This document shows, piece after piece, positions 41,637 to 50,158 of a DNA stretch of 64,000 nucleotides (positions are counted from its first letter, which is position 1; every line of letters begins with the position of its first letter). Under the pieces are notes generated by a model. It saw only the letters and a list, made by a program, of their open reading frames with translations. It was not told the origin of the DNA and made no database searches. Source of the DNA: Halococcus salsus (GTDB lineage: Archaea > Halobacteriota > Halobacteria > Halobacteriales > Halococcaceae). The translations under genes and the position numbers were made by a program. The stretch spans positions 186,001 through 250,000 of the forward strand of contig NZ_JAAAJC010000001.1 in NCBI RefSeq assembly GCF_009900715.1, in the 5' to 3' direction.

Positions 41637-43121
41637 ATGCCCTCCAACGAGTACGACGTCGCGGTCGTCGGTGGCGGCATCGGCGGGATGTGTACCGCGG
41701 CGCTGGCGGAGTCCGAGGGGTTCTCGACGGTGGTGCTCGAACAGCACCACCAGGTCGGCGGTTGTGCAGGATTCTACCATCGGAACGGGTTCACGTTCGA
41801 CGTCGGCGCGACGACGCTCGTCGACTTTCACCCGGAGGGTATCGGCGGGCAGTTGCTGGACCGACTCGGGTTCGATCCGCCACCGATCGACGTGCAGGAC
41901 GCCTACCAGGTGTGGCTCCCCGACCGAACGGTGACCCTCTATCACGACCAGCACCGCTGGCGGGACGAACTCCGGCGAACGTTCGGCGACGACGAAACCC
42001 ATCGACGGTTCTACGCGTTCCTCGAACGCACGGCCGCGGCGCTTTGGGAGGTCACTCGGAGCGACGTGAGACTCCCGATGCAGAACGTTAGAGACGTCTT
42101 GCGGAACGCGAAAACGGTCGGACTGGGAGACATTCGACTGGTCAGATATCTCCGGTGGACGATGAAGGACGCGCTCGTGCATTTCGACGTGTTCGACGAC
42201 GTCGCCCTTCGGACGATGATCGCTATGTTGGTCGAGGACACCGTCCACTCGACGCTCGCGGAGGCACCCCTTCTCAACGCGATTCTCGGGATATCCATCA
42301 GACGGGCGGGGATCGGGCGAGCGACCGGCGGCATGTATAGGTTCTGGAAGACCTTCGAGCGCCAGTACGCCGACATGGGCGGGACGGTCGAGACGAGCGA
42401 AACGGTACGAGAGATAACCGGTTCGAAGGGTGCGTTCCGACTCGCCACCGACCGGGGCCAGTATCGAAGCGATCAGGTCGTGAGTGCGGTCCCGATCGAC
42501 CTGACGAAGCGGATCGCTCCCGCCGTCATCGGTGATCGGCTCGACGACGAGACCGAACGGCTCCGTGAACACACGGGTGGTGCGGCCGTCGTCTTTCTCG
42601 GCGTACCGGAGGAGCGCGTTGCGGATCGGAAGGTGACGCACCATCAGGTCCTGCGTGGATACGACGACCCGCTCGGCGACGGCAACAACATGTTCGTCTC
42701 GGTTTCGGCACCGGAGGATACGATCAGCGCACCGGCCGGTCACCGTGCGGTCATCCTCTCCACACACTGTGACCTCTCACCGTGGCAGGACCTCGACGAG
42801 GCGATGTATCGGCGAAAAAAGAACGCGATCGGAAACCGACTGGTCGACGGTGCCCGAACGGTCTACCCCGAACTCGGTACGGACCCGCTGGTCTACGAGG
42901 TCGGGACACCCAAAACATACGAAGAGTTCACCAATAGACCGAACGGCGCGGTCGGGGGCTATCGACAGACGGTGGGGAACGCGAACCAGAACGCGGTACC
43001 GCAGGACATCGGGATCGATGGGTTCTACCTCGCCGGGGATACGACGTGGCCAGGACTCGGCACCGTCGCCTGCGTGAAGGGAAGTTCGATCGCGGCCGAG
43101 CACGTCGTGCGGACGGGGTGA
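41637..43121 (+). CDS. Phytoene desaturase-like FAD oxidoreductase (CrtI/CrtISO family)
   Basis: A 494-residue flavoprotein. The dinucleotide motif VAVVGGGIGGMCTAALAESE is followed by VVLEQHHQVGGCAGFYHRNG, as in phytoene desaturases and carotenoid isomerases; the C-terminal FAD motif is IDGFYLAGDTTWPGLGTVAC. The middle (LLNAILGISIRRAGIGRATG, GGMYRFWKTFERQYADMGG) is family-typical. It may desaturate, isomerise or saturate an isoprenoid. No other carotenoid gene is nearby, so the pathway cannot be named. GC is slightly lower than in flanking genes. Confidence 0.85.
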   Translation: MPSNEYDVAVVGGGIGGMCTAALAESEGFSTVVLEQHHQVGGCAGFYHRNGFTFDVGATTLVDFHPEGIGGQLLDRLGFDPPPIDVQDAYQVWLPDRTVTLYHDQHRWRDELRRTFGDDETHRRFYAFLERTAAALWEVTRSDVRLPMQNVRDVLRNAKTVGLGDIRLVRYLRWTMKDALVHFDVFDDVALRTMIAMLVEDTVHSTLAEAPLLNAILGISIRRAGIGRATGGMYRFWKTFERQYADMGGTVETSETVREITGSKGAFRLATDRGQYRSDQVVSAVPIDLTKRIAPAVIGDRLDDETERLREHTGGAAVVFLGVPEERVADRKVTHHQVLRGYDDPLGDGNNMFVSVSAPEDTISAPAGHRAVILSTHCDLSPWQDLDEAMYRRKKNAIGNRLVDGARTVYPELGTDPLVYEVGTPKTYEEFTNRPNGAVGGYRQTVGNANQNAVPQDIGIDGFYLAGDTTWPGLGTVACVKGSSIAAEHVVRTG

Positions 43122-43234
43122 TGGTGCGAGCTTCGACTGCCCGCTTCCCCTTTCGACATCGGTTCCGCTCGCTGTGCGTCACTGTACCGGCTACCGTTTC
43201 GGCGAATTCCAATCGTCGTCGCTTTCTTTCCCTT

Positions 43235-43528
43235 CTACCGTCCGAATCGGTCACGGAGACGCTCGAAGAACGACTCGTCGGTCTCGTTCTCGGGTTCGTC
43301 GGGGACGACACGGTCGTCGGGGAGGATATGCAGTCGTCCGCTCTCGGTCTCGGTTTCGATGAGGTCGTCCTCCTTGAGCGCTGCGAGGGCGTCTTCGAGG
43401 GCGTCGATGCCGATGTCGGCGTGGGTCCGGAGTTCGAACACCGTCATCCCGTCAGGATGCTCCACCAGCGCGTCGAGCACCGCCACCTCCGTGGGGTTGC
43501 GGTCCCGGAACGCCCGCTTCGCTTTCAT
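43235..43528 (-). CDS. Small winged-helix protein, probable transcription regulator
   Basis: A 97-residue protein with a winged helix: VAVLDALVEHPDGMTVFELR, then DIGIDALEDALAALKEDDLI and a wing ETESGRLHILPD. A Glu/Asp-rich tail ends FFERLRDRFGR. It is likely a DNA-binding regulator of the haloarchaeal mini-HTH type. The ATG at 43528 has an excellent TATA box 28 bases upstream. It is divergent from the zinc-ribbon protein gene at 43652, which it might control; that is inferred only from position. Confidence 0.75.
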   Translation of the reverse strand: MKAKRAFRDRNPTEVAVLDALVEHPDGMTVFELRTHADIGIDALEDALAALKEDDLIETETESGRLHILPDDRVVPDEPENETDESFFERLRDRFGR

Positions 43529-43552
43529 GTTTGCCCGTTCGCTCGGATCGGT

Positions 43553-43560
43553 CTTATACT
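43553..43560 (-). promoter_or_regulatory. TATA box of the winged-helix gene
   Basis: AGTATAAG on the minus strand, centred 28 bases before the ATG at 43528. Confidence 0.6.
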
Positions 43561-43620
43561 GTCGGTCGGGGTCCGTGGTACCTGGCCGTTCGGGCAAGTA
43601 TCGCCGCTCGAACACGGACG

Positions 43621-43628
43621 TTTATATC
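43621..43628 (+). promoter_or_regulatory. TATA box of the gene at 43652
   Basis: TTTATATC, centred 28 bases before the ATG, a near-consensus archaeal box. Confidence 0.65.
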
Positions 43629-43651
43629 GACCGCTATAGAAGTACGTCCCG

Positions 43652-44575
43652 ATGGGAGTCATGTGTTCGTTGCTCGGGCACGATTACGACGACCCCGAGG
43701 TCGAGCGCGAGCGCGTCGAGAACGGCGACGAAGTGGTGTTGACCGCCAAACGCGTCGAGCGGTGTCGGAGCTGCGGACACGAACGCGTCATCTCCGAGAA
43801 CACCGAGGTCACGGCGCTCTCGGCCGCCGCCGGCGTGGTTCGCGAACCCGACGGCACCGTCGTCATCGCGCCGGACGGCTCGGAGGCGGGGACCGACGAC
43901 ACCGCCGACGACCCGGACCGAACGGTGACGGCCGTCGAAACGATGGAGGACGACCCCGCCGACGCGGAGCCCGAACCGACCGTGCGAAACGGTGGCCCGC
44001 GGGGGGTCGTCGAGGCCGAGCCCGACGAAACCGAGCCAACCGACGCCACGGAACCGACGGACGGGACCGAGCGAGCGATCCGTGACGACGGGGCCGCCGA
44101 CGACGACCCCGCACCCGACCCGGCCGGGTCGGGAAGCGTCGAGATCGCGGAGTCGGTGGTGGCCACGAGCGCGCTCGACCGGTCGACGGGCGGGGGCGAA
44201 CCGGCGGACGACCAAGGCGACGATACCGGATCGATCGACCGCATCGGCGACGAGCCGACGCGCCGCGACCCCTCGGAGCGCGCGCCCGGCGAGTGGCCGT
44301 CCGAGCCGTCCGGCCCGGTGACCACCGAGGCGGCACGGTCGGACGGGAGCGCCGCCTCGACGGCTCAGTGGCCCGACGGTTCCGGTCGCGACGGCGAATC
44401 GGCGGATGAGGGGTCGGATGAGGAGCCCGACCAGCCCGACCGGCTCACCGGTGGCTCGTTCGTCTGCACGTCGTGTGGGTTCGACGCCGCGGTGATCGAC
44501 TCGCCCCACCGGGCGGGTGACATCTGTCCGAACTGTCACCGCGGCTATCTGGCGTGGGAAACGCGAAAGGGCTAA
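43652..44575 (+). CDS. Two-ended zinc-ribbon protein with long acidic linker
   Basis: A 307-residue protein. The first 50 residues contain one zinc site (MGVMCSLLGHDYDDP and VERCRSCGHERVI), and the last 45 another (FVCTSCGFDAAVIDSPHR, then ICPNCHRGYLAWE). About 190 residues between are almost only Asp, Glu, Thr, Ser, Pro and Ala and should be disordered. It looks like a haloarchaeal family (possibly DUF7093, not certain). The ribbons may bind nucleic acid or protein, with the linker as spacer. The gene at 44602 follows after 26 bases and could be co-transcribed. Confidence 0.75.
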   Translation: MGVMCSLLGHDYDDPEVERERVENGDEVVLTAKRVERCRSCGHERVISENTEVTALSAAAGVVREPDGTVVIAPDGSEAGTDDTADDPDRTVTAVETMEDDPADAEPEPTVRNGGPRGVVEAEPDETEPTDATEPTDGTERAIRDDGAADDDPAPDPAGSGSVEIAESVVATSALDRSTGGGEPADDQGDDTGSIDRIGDEPTRRDPSERAPGEWPSEPSGPVTTEAARSDGSAASTAQWPDGSGRDGESADEGSDEEPDQPDRLTGGSFVCTSCGFDAAVIDSPHRAGDICPNCHRGYLAWETRKG

Positions 44576-44601
44576 CCCTCCGGCTCGCAAACGAGCGCCC
44601 C

Positions 44602-44994
44602 ATGCGCGAATACAAGATGCGCCGTGGAGAGCACTTGGAGGACCGGATCCCCGACATGGAGGGCACCATCGAGTCCTACTTCGGGTCGCCGACCGCGACC
44701 GAGAGCTACAACGGGAGCGACCTCTACGTGGTCGAGGAACCCGAGAACCCGGTCTTCGAGCGCGTGGTCGCCGGCGCGGTCGACTACGGGTCGAAGAAGG
44801 ACACCTTAGCGGTGGACTTCACCGAGCGCCCCGCCGAGGAGGTCATCGCCGAGGGCAACGCCGACGCCGCCGCCGACGCGGTCGACGCGAAGAACGAGTT
44901 CCTGCTCGAAGCCACGGGCCGCGACGCCAAGAGCCGTCGTGAATCGATGAAGCGCACTGTCGAAGACGACGCCGAAACGCCCGACGGCGTCTGA
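44602..44994 (+). CDS. Archaeal DUF5611-like protein
   Basis: A 130-residue soluble protein. Its compact N-terminal domain (MREYKMRRGEHLEDRIPDME, then YFGSPTATESYNGSDLYVVE) resembles a small euryarchaeal family of unknown function; the C-terminal third is a charged helix (AADAVDAKNEFLLEATGRD). No catalytic residues can be named. It converges with sepF, with three bases between stops. Confidence 0.7.
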   Translation: MREYKMRRGEHLEDRIPDMEGTIESYFGSPTATESYNGSDLYVVEEPENPVFERVVAGAVDYGSKKDTLAVDFTERPAEEVIAEGNADAAADAVDAKNEFLLEATGRDAKSRRESMKRTVEDDAETPDGV

Positions 44995-44997
44995 GAA

Positions 44998-45369
44998 CTA
45001 CTGCCCGAGTTTGGTGCGGCTGATGCCGACCGAACCGGGGGTGATGATGAGCTGGTCGTCGGCCTTCTGAACGATGTCCCCACCGACCTCGCGGACGATC
45101 CCCTGGAGGTCCTGGGTGATGCGATCCATCGTGCGGTCGGTCGTCGAGTGGCGGGTGATATCGGCGACCACGATGTCGCCGTCGTAGATCGCGTTCTTGA
45201 TGTCTATCACGTCGCGCTGGCCCTCGATCTGGGCGATATGTACCTTCGTCGCCGGCTCGTCCGCCGAGGCCTCGATGTCGTCGGGGCCGAGTTCGACGTA
45301 GTCGCCGCCGGGCCCCGGTCGGCGGCTGCGCGACCCGCCACCGCCGAGGATGTCGTCCATCAATCCCAT
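44998..45369 (-). CDS. sepF: SepF, membrane anchor of archaeal FtsZ
   Basis: A 123-residue protein. The N-terminus MGLMDDILGGGG is the short amphipathic helix that holds SepF on the membrane; a Gly/Arg/Pro linker follows, then the SepF core (VIDIKNAIYDGDIVVADITR, QDLQGIVREVGGDIVQK, ITPGSVGISR). In haloarchaea SepF recruits FtsZ2 to the division site and is essential. The core lies at residues 40-123, of normal size. It has its own promoter, with a TATA-like GATATACC about 34 bases upstream. Confidence 0.93.
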   Translation of the reverse strand: MGLMDDILGGGGSRSRRPGPGGDYVELGPDDIEASADEPATKVHIAQIEGQRDVIDIKNAIYDGDIVVADITRHSTTDRTMDRITQDLQGIVREVGGDIVQKADDQLIITPGSVGISRTKLGQ

Positions 45370-45450
45370 GCGGCCACGCCGGTCGGACCCGGTATATCTC
45401 TTACGGCAAGGCCGTCCGTCGAGTTCCGGGTACTGATTTTTACTTGGCGT

Positions 45451-45951
45451 TCACCGGGAGTAGTAGGGTAGTTCTCTTACCGACTCCGAGAACCAAGACA
45501 ATCCCAGAGCGCACGGCACGCCGACCACGATGCCAATGAGTGAATTGATGATCGAAAGCACTGCACCGAGGGTGAGGAACGTGGTCGGGACTTGTGTTGG
45601 GAGAAGAACGAGTATCACGCCGAGTAGTATCGATACCTCGATGACGATGCATAAGACTGGAAAAAACAGCACGGACCACCAGAACTGTCGTTCGAGCTTT
45701 CGCCGATACGTGTCGTGACTGAAGTGGCGGTCGGCTACCGGTCCGCCAAACACCGGATAGAGCGCGACGATGATCAACCCGGACGAGACGGGCCCCAACC
45801 AAACCGGAAGGTAGACGTGGTATTGTTCCGCGATCGGAGTGCGCGCTGCTTGAAGGACCACGAGCGTTGCCGCTGAACCCACTACGTAGAGAACGACGCC
45901 AGTGAGGAGCCACAGCGGACCGCTCCGTTTCCGAACCGCTCCACTGCCCAT
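45451..45951 (-). CDS. Four-helix membrane protein, unknown function
   Basis: A 166-residue protein. Helices are seen at residues about 13-34 (LWLLTGVVLYVVGSAATLVV), 47-68 (VWLGPVSSGLIIVALYPVFG), 90-118 (WWSVLFFPVLCIVIEVSILL) and 123-150 (FLTLGAVLSIINSLIGIVVG). No motif is recognised. Base composition is lower in GC than neighbours, though not extreme, and few other genomes may carry it. It stands alone between sepF and the dehydrogenase gene. Confidence 0.65.
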   Translation of the reverse strand: MGSGAVRKRSGPLWLLTGVVLYVVGSAATLVVLQAARTPIAEQYHVYLPVWLGPVSSGLIIVALYPVFGGPVADRHFSHDTYRRKLERQFWWSVLFFPVLCIVIEVSILLGVILVLLPTQVPTTFLTLGAVLSIINSLIGIVVGVPCALGLSWFSESVRELPYYSR

Positions 45952-46042
45952 ACGGGACTACACAGTCCGATCGTGAAATAAACTCGCTAACTCGCTTTCG
46001 GTCGTGGGGTGACTTTTTCCGCTCACCGCCCGATGTGGGGAC

Positions 46043-47101
46043 ATGGCAGACGACGTACTCATCTACGGGTCGTACGGTTACACCGGCGCGCTGATCACCG
46101 AACGCGCCGCCGAGGAAGGACTGTCGCCGACGCTCGCGGGTCGACGCGCCGAACCGCTCGAACGCCAGGCCACCGACCGCGACCTCGACTATCGCGTCTT
46201 CACCCTCGACCATCCCTCGGTCGTCGCGAACCGGATCGCAGAGTTCGACGCGGTGTTGAACTGCGCGGGGCCGTTCTCCGCGACCGCCGACGCGCTGGTG
46301 GCGGCCTGCCTCGAGACGGGGACCGACTACCTCGACATCACCGGCGAGATCGACGCCTTCGAGGCGACCGCCGAGCGCGACCGCGACGCCGAGAAGGCCG
46401 ACGTGACCCTCTTACCGGGGGTGGGATTCGACGTGGTTCCCACCGACTGTCTCGCGGCGCACCTCGCCGGGAAACTCCACGACCCGACCCACCTCCGGCT
46501 CGCGATCGACGGGCTCAGCACGTTCTCGCCGGGTACGCTGAAGTCGATGGTCGAGGGGCTCTCAGGGGGTGGAGCGGCCCGGATCGATGGTCAGATCGAG
46601 GCTGTACCGCCGGCGTGGAAGACCCGCCGGATCGACCTCGGGACGGGCCCGAAACCCGCGGTGACGATCCCGTGGGGTGACGTCTCGACCGCCTACTACT
46701 CGACGGGGATCGGGAACATCGAGACCTACGCCGCCGTGCCGGGGTTCGCGGCGCGGATGATGCGCCGGACCGACCGTCTCGCGCCGCTGCTCGGGACCCA
46801 ACCGATTCAGACCCTCCTGAAGGAGCTCGTGGACGCGACCGTCACCGGACCCACCGCCGCCCAGCGCGCCCTGAGCACCACTCGGGTCTGGGGCGAAGTG
46901 GAGAACGACGACGGCGAGCGGGCTGCGGCACGGCTCGAACTCCCCGACACCTACGGCTTCACCGCGCGGACGGCCTGTGAAGTCGTCCGGCGGGTGCTCG
47001 ACGGCGACGTCGAGTCGGGATTCCAGACGCCGGCGTCGGCCTTCGGGCCGGATTTCGTGCTCGACTTCGACGGGGTCCTCCGGACGGATATCGACGGCTG
47101 A
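46043..47101 (+). CDS. Saccharopine dehydrogenase-like oxidoreductase
   Basis: A 352-residue NAD(P)-binding protein. VLIYGSYGYTGALITERAAE is the N-terminal Rossmann motif, FDAVLNCAGPFSATADALVA and CLETGTDYLDITGEIDAFEA are diagnostic for the saccharopine dehydrogenase-like group, which includes mycobacterial trans-acting enoyl reductases. VTLLPGVGFDVVPTDCLAAH follows. The true substrate is unknown; lysine metabolism is unlikely without partner genes. It is 62 bases before the Tat-secreted protein gene. Confidence 0.85.
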   Translation: MADDVLIYGSYGYTGALITERAAEEGLSPTLAGRRAEPLERQATDRDLDYRVFTLDHPSVVANRIAEFDAVLNCAGPFSATADALVAACLETGTDYLDITGEIDAFEATAERDRDAEKADVTLLPGVGFDVVPTDCLAAHLAGKLHDPTHLRLAIDGLSTFSPGTLKSMVEGLSGGGAARIDGQIEAVPPAWKTRRIDLGTGPKPAVTIPWGDVSTAYYSTGIGNIETYAAVPGFAARMMRRTDRLAPLLGTQPIQTLLKELVDATVTGPTAAQRALSTTRVWGEVENDDGERAAARLELPDTYGFTARTACEVVRRVLDGDVESGFQTPASAFGPDFVLDFDGVLRTDIDG

Positions 47102-47163
47102 CGAAGCCGGCGGCCAGTCAAAAGACCCATGCTCCTCCTCCGAAAAGTCCGAGGAGATCATCG

Positions 47164-48075
47164 ATGGCTTCGCGTTCCGGCAGCCGACCGAACACCGACA
47201 GACGGTCGTTTCTGGTGGCCACCGGCGCGGCGCTCGCCGGCGGCGCGCTCGCGACCGGCACGGCCAGCGCGGTGGAGTCGGCTCCGTACCACCTCTCACA
47301 GGGCGACCAGTGCGTTCCGCTCCAGCCGCTCCAGGGCGACGACCCGGTGGAGGCCTTCTACGACTACCGGCGGGACCGCGATAGCTCGTACGGGACCCGC
47401 TCGCTCCAGCAGCCGAACACCAGCGTTCTGTTCCTCTACGAGGGTCCTGACGGCGTGAGCCTCGTGGCCGTCCACGGCGCGCTCGGCGGCAACGGCGACG
47501 GCGGCTCGATCACCTTCGATATCTCGGGGCTGCCCTCGTCGGGCGACTGGATCGTCCGGGACGACAGCTACGACGGCCCGAACCGCTACGACCGGTGGGA
47601 GATCGACGGGGACTCGGCCACGGTGGACTGGACCTGGGACGGCCGGCGGGCCGACGGCGCGGTCTACGGCCCGCTCGGCGACGACGTCTCGGTCGAGATC
47701 GACCCGGCGTTCAACGAACGGGCGGCGCTCTACGGCGACCACTACGAGGGCAACGTTTCGAACTGGCAGGCGCTCTCGGGCGACCTCGACGACCCGACGC
47801 GGACCTCGCTCGACCGCTCGACGCCCCTCCGGATCGAGTCCGGGTCGTGCCCGACGACGAGCACTATGGCGACGTCCAGCACCACCAGCGAGACCACGAC
47901 GGCGCGCCCGTCGTCGGGGGAGTCGACGACCGCCACGGGGATGGAAACGACGGGGGGCGAGAGTTCGGGGAACGAAGACGACCTTCAGCGGATCCTCGAC
48001 GGCCTCTCGCGGTTCTTCGACTGGCTGTCACAGCTCTTCGACCGATTCGCGCGATTCGCCGAACGCTACCTCTGA
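47164..48075 (+). CDS. Tat-exported protein with Thr/Ser-rich stalk
   Basis: A 303-residue protein of unknown function. The Tat signal is DRRSFLVATGAALAGGALAT, with likely cleavage after GTASA. Residues about 40-205 form a beta-rich domain (YHLSQGDQCVPLQPLQGDDP; TSVLFLYEGPDGVSLVAVHG). Then about 60 residues of Thr, Ser and Gly make a stalk suited to glycosylation, and the end is an amphipathic helix (LSRFFDWLSQLFDRFARFAE) that may lie on the membrane. It is likely displayed at the cell surface, in place of a classic PGF anchor. No enzyme motif is seen. Confidence 0.75.
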   Translation: MASRSGSRPNTDRRSFLVATGAALAGGALATGTASAVESAPYHLSQGDQCVPLQPLQGDDPVEAFYDYRRDRDSSYGTRSLQQPNTSVLFLYEGPDGVSLVAVHGALGGNGDGGSITFDISGLPSSGDWIVRDDSYDGPNRYDRWEIDGDSATVDWTWDGRRADGAVYGPLGDDVSVEIDPAFNERAALYGDHYEGNVSNWQALSGDLDDPTRTSLDRSTPLRIESGSCPTTSTMATSSTTSETTTARPSSGESTTATGMETTGGESSGNEDDLQRILDGLSRFFDWLSQLFDRFARFAERYL

Positions 48076-48127
48076 CGGCCGTCTCGGACGGATTCGAGCG
48101 GCGACGCGGCCCGCCGCGTGCCGCGTA

Positions 48128-48135
48128 GTTTTATG
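48128..48135 (+). promoter_or_regulatory. TATA-like box of the acyl-CoA dehydrogenase gene
   Basis: GTTTTATG is centred about 27 bases before the ATG at 48158. Confidence 0.55.
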
Positions 48136-48157
48136 CCCTTGGTCACGTATCAGGTGT

Positions 48158-49297
48158 ATGGATTTCGACCTGCCGGACGAGCACCGGATGATGCGCGAGA
48201 CGGTGCGGGAGTTCTGTGAGGCGGAGATCGCGCCGCTCGCCCAGGATATCGAGGACGAGCACCGCTACCCCGCCGAGGTCTTCGACCAGCTCGCCGGCCT
48301 CGATATGATGGGTGTGCCGGTGACGGAGGAGTACGGGGGACTGGGCGGGGATCAGTTGCTCTACGCGCTCGTTACCGAGGAGCTCGGCCGGGTCTCGGGA
48401 TCGATCGGGCTCTCGTACGCCGCCCACATCAGCCTCGCCTCGAAACCCATCGAGAACTTCGGCACCCACGAACAGAAGGAGGAGTGGCTCCGGCCCCTCG
48501 CGGAGGGTGAACACATCGGGGCGTGGGCGCTCACGGAGCCCGGCAGCGGCTCTGACGCCTCGCACATGGACACCACAGCCGAGAAGGACGGCGACGAGTG
48601 GGTGCTCAACGGGACGAAGCAGTTCATCACCAACGCCAGCGAGGCGGGGTCGGTGCTCGTGAAGGCCGTCACGGACCCGGACGCGGGCTACGGCGGGATC
48701 TCGACCTTCATCGTCGACCCCGCGGACGACGGCTTCGAGATCTCAACGATCTGGGAGAAGATGGGGCTCAACGCCTCGCCGACGTGTGAGATCCAGCTCG
48801 ACGACGTTCGACTATCCGAGGACCGACTGCTCGGCAACGAGGGTGAGGGCTGGGAGCAGACCAAGAAGACGCTCGACGGGGGTCGGATCTCGATCGCGGC
48901 GCTCTCGGTCGGGCTCGGACAGGGGGCCTACGAGGCCGCCAAATCCTACGCGACCGAGCGCGAGCAGTTCGGCCAGCCCATCTCGGAGTTCGACGCGGTG
49001 CGGAACAAGATCGTCGACATGGACCGGAAGTTGGAGCGGGCCCGCCTCCTGACCCACAAGGCCGCGACGACCTACGACGCGGGCGAGGACGTCACTCGAC
49101 TGAGCGCGCTCGCGAAGCTCGACGCCAGCGAGGCCAGCCGCGAGATCGCAGAGGACGCGGTGCAGGTCTTGGGTGGCTACGGCTACACCACGGACTTCGC
49201 GCCCCAGCGGTTCTACCGCGACGCGAAGCTGATGGAGATCGGTGAGGGAACGAGTGAAATTCAGCACCTCGTGATCGGGCGGGAACTAGGCTTGTAA
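48158..49297 (+). CDS. Acyl-CoA dehydrogenase
   Basis: A 379-residue flavoprotein that makes the first double bond in acyl-CoA or branched-chain acyl-CoA oxidation. FAD and substrate motifs are GAWALTEPGSGSDASHMDTT and QFITNASEAGSVLVKAVT; the C-terminal helices carry YATEREQFGQPISEFDAVRN and VQVLGGYGYTTDFAPQRFYR. The catalytic glutamate is in LMEIGEGTSEIQHLVIGREL. Chain-length preference cannot be told. Twelve bases of the 3' end overlap the converging acetyltransferase gene. Confidence 0.94.
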   Translation: MDFDLPDEHRMMRETVREFCEAEIAPLAQDIEDEHRYPAEVFDQLAGLDMMGVPVTEEYGGLGGDQLLYALVTEELGRVSGSIGLSYAAHISLASKPIENFGTHEQKEEWLRPLAEGEHIGAWALTEPGSGSDASHMDTTAEKDGDEWVLNGTKQFITNASEAGSVLVKAVTDPDAGYGGISTFIVDPADDGFEISTIWEKMGLNASPTCEIQLDDVRLSEDRLLGNEGEGWEQTKKTLDGGRISIAALSVGLGQGAYEAAKSYATEREQFGQPISEFDAVRNKIVDMDRKLERARLLTHKAATTYDAGEDVTRLSALAKLDASEASREIAEDAVQVLGGYGYTTDFAPQRFYRDAKLMEIGEGTSEIQHLVIGRELGL

Positions 49298-49822
49298 TTC
49301 ACGCCACTCGTCTTCGAGCAGGCCGTAGCGGTGGACGTCGACGTACTCGCCGTCGACGAACGCTTCCTCGCGGTCGACGCCTTCCCCGGTGAAGCCAACT
49401 TTTTCGAGCACGCGCTGTGAGCCCGTGTTGTAGTCGAAGACCTTCGCGCTGACCTTGTGGAGGCGGCGCTGGTCGAAGGCGTGCCCCACGAGGAGTCGCG
49501 TCGCCGCGGTGGCGTAGCCCTCGCCCCACGCGTCGGGCGCTATCCAGTAGCCGAGCTCGCCGAAGCCGTGGTCCGCGTTGATATCCATGAGGCTGATGGT
49601 CCCCACGGTATCGCCGTCGGCACAGACCAGGAGCGAGACGTCGTCGCCCTCGCTCATCGACTCGAACCACTCGCGTTCGTCGGTCGCGTTGACCGGGGTC
49701 GTCGCGCCGATCGGTGTGCGGACGGCCGGGTCGTTGATGTGGCGCTGGAGGAAGTCGAGGTCCTCCTCTTCGATGGTTCTGAGCGTGACGTCTTCGCCGT
49801 CGAGGAAGACTGAACCGGGCAT
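49286..49822 (-). CDS. GNAT acetyltransferase, RimJ/RimL type
   Basis: A 178-residue N-acetyltransferase using acetyl-CoA. The fold is clear: VTLRTIEEEDLDFLQRHIND, GELGYWIAPDAWGEGYATAA (the CoA-binding loop), and KVSAKVFDYNTGSQRVLEKV with FTGEGVDREEAFVDGEYVD, typical of RimJ/RimL proteins acting on N-termini or small substrates. The start at 49822 is used because the frame upstream runs through repeat element A3 and loses any family similarity. Confidence 0.9.
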   Translation of the reverse strand: MPGSVFLDGEDVTLRTIEEEDLDFLQRHINDPAVRTPIGATTPVNATDEREWFESMSEGDDVSLLVCADGDTVGTISLMDINADHGFGELGYWIAPDAWGEGYATAATRLLVGHAFDQRRLHKVSAKVFDYNTGSQRVLEKVGFTGEGVDREEAFVDGEYVDVHRYGLLEDEWRELQA

Positions 49823-49935
49823 GAAACGACCAATTCCACGCGCCGTAATCAGGATTGTGCCACGGGGGCTGCGGTGCGGCGCGGCCGCCGCGCGGTTGCG
49901 GTACGGATGTGGGGCGGTGGCGGTAGCAGTGTAGT

Positions 49936-50156
49936 CCTGGTGGATGAAGGGCGAGGCCCGAACGGAGTGGGTGGCCGAGGGCTTCAGCGGAGGCGGTGCT
50001 GTGCGGGGCGGTAGAGGTAGTGATGTACCGTGAGCGAGGCGGGGCCGAGCGAGCGGGCCAAGGAACCCCCGAGCGAAGCGAGTGGGGTGACGCAGGCTTT
50101 TGATCCACATTTTGCCAGGGAGCGAACGAAGTGAGCGACCGCAGCAAAAGGTGGGG
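49936..50156 (+). repeat. Repeat element A3 (family A, plus orientation)
   Basis: Third family A copy, in the gap 49823-50158. The invariant blocks lie at 49993-50012 and 50096-50115. Between TTTTGC and GCAAAA the variable part is short, made of GGGAGCGAACG and AAGTGAGCGACC, giving the simplest form of the terminal hairpin. It ends AGCAAAAGGTGGGG, two bases before the stop codon of the minus-strand gene at 50159, so the junction is very tight. Confidence 0.8.
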
Positions 50157-50158
50157 CC

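Noticed and set aside
49823-50110. N-terminal extension of the acetyltransferase through element A3
   Set aside because: The 96 added residues come from the repeat element and have no GNAT similarity; the family starts at 49822.
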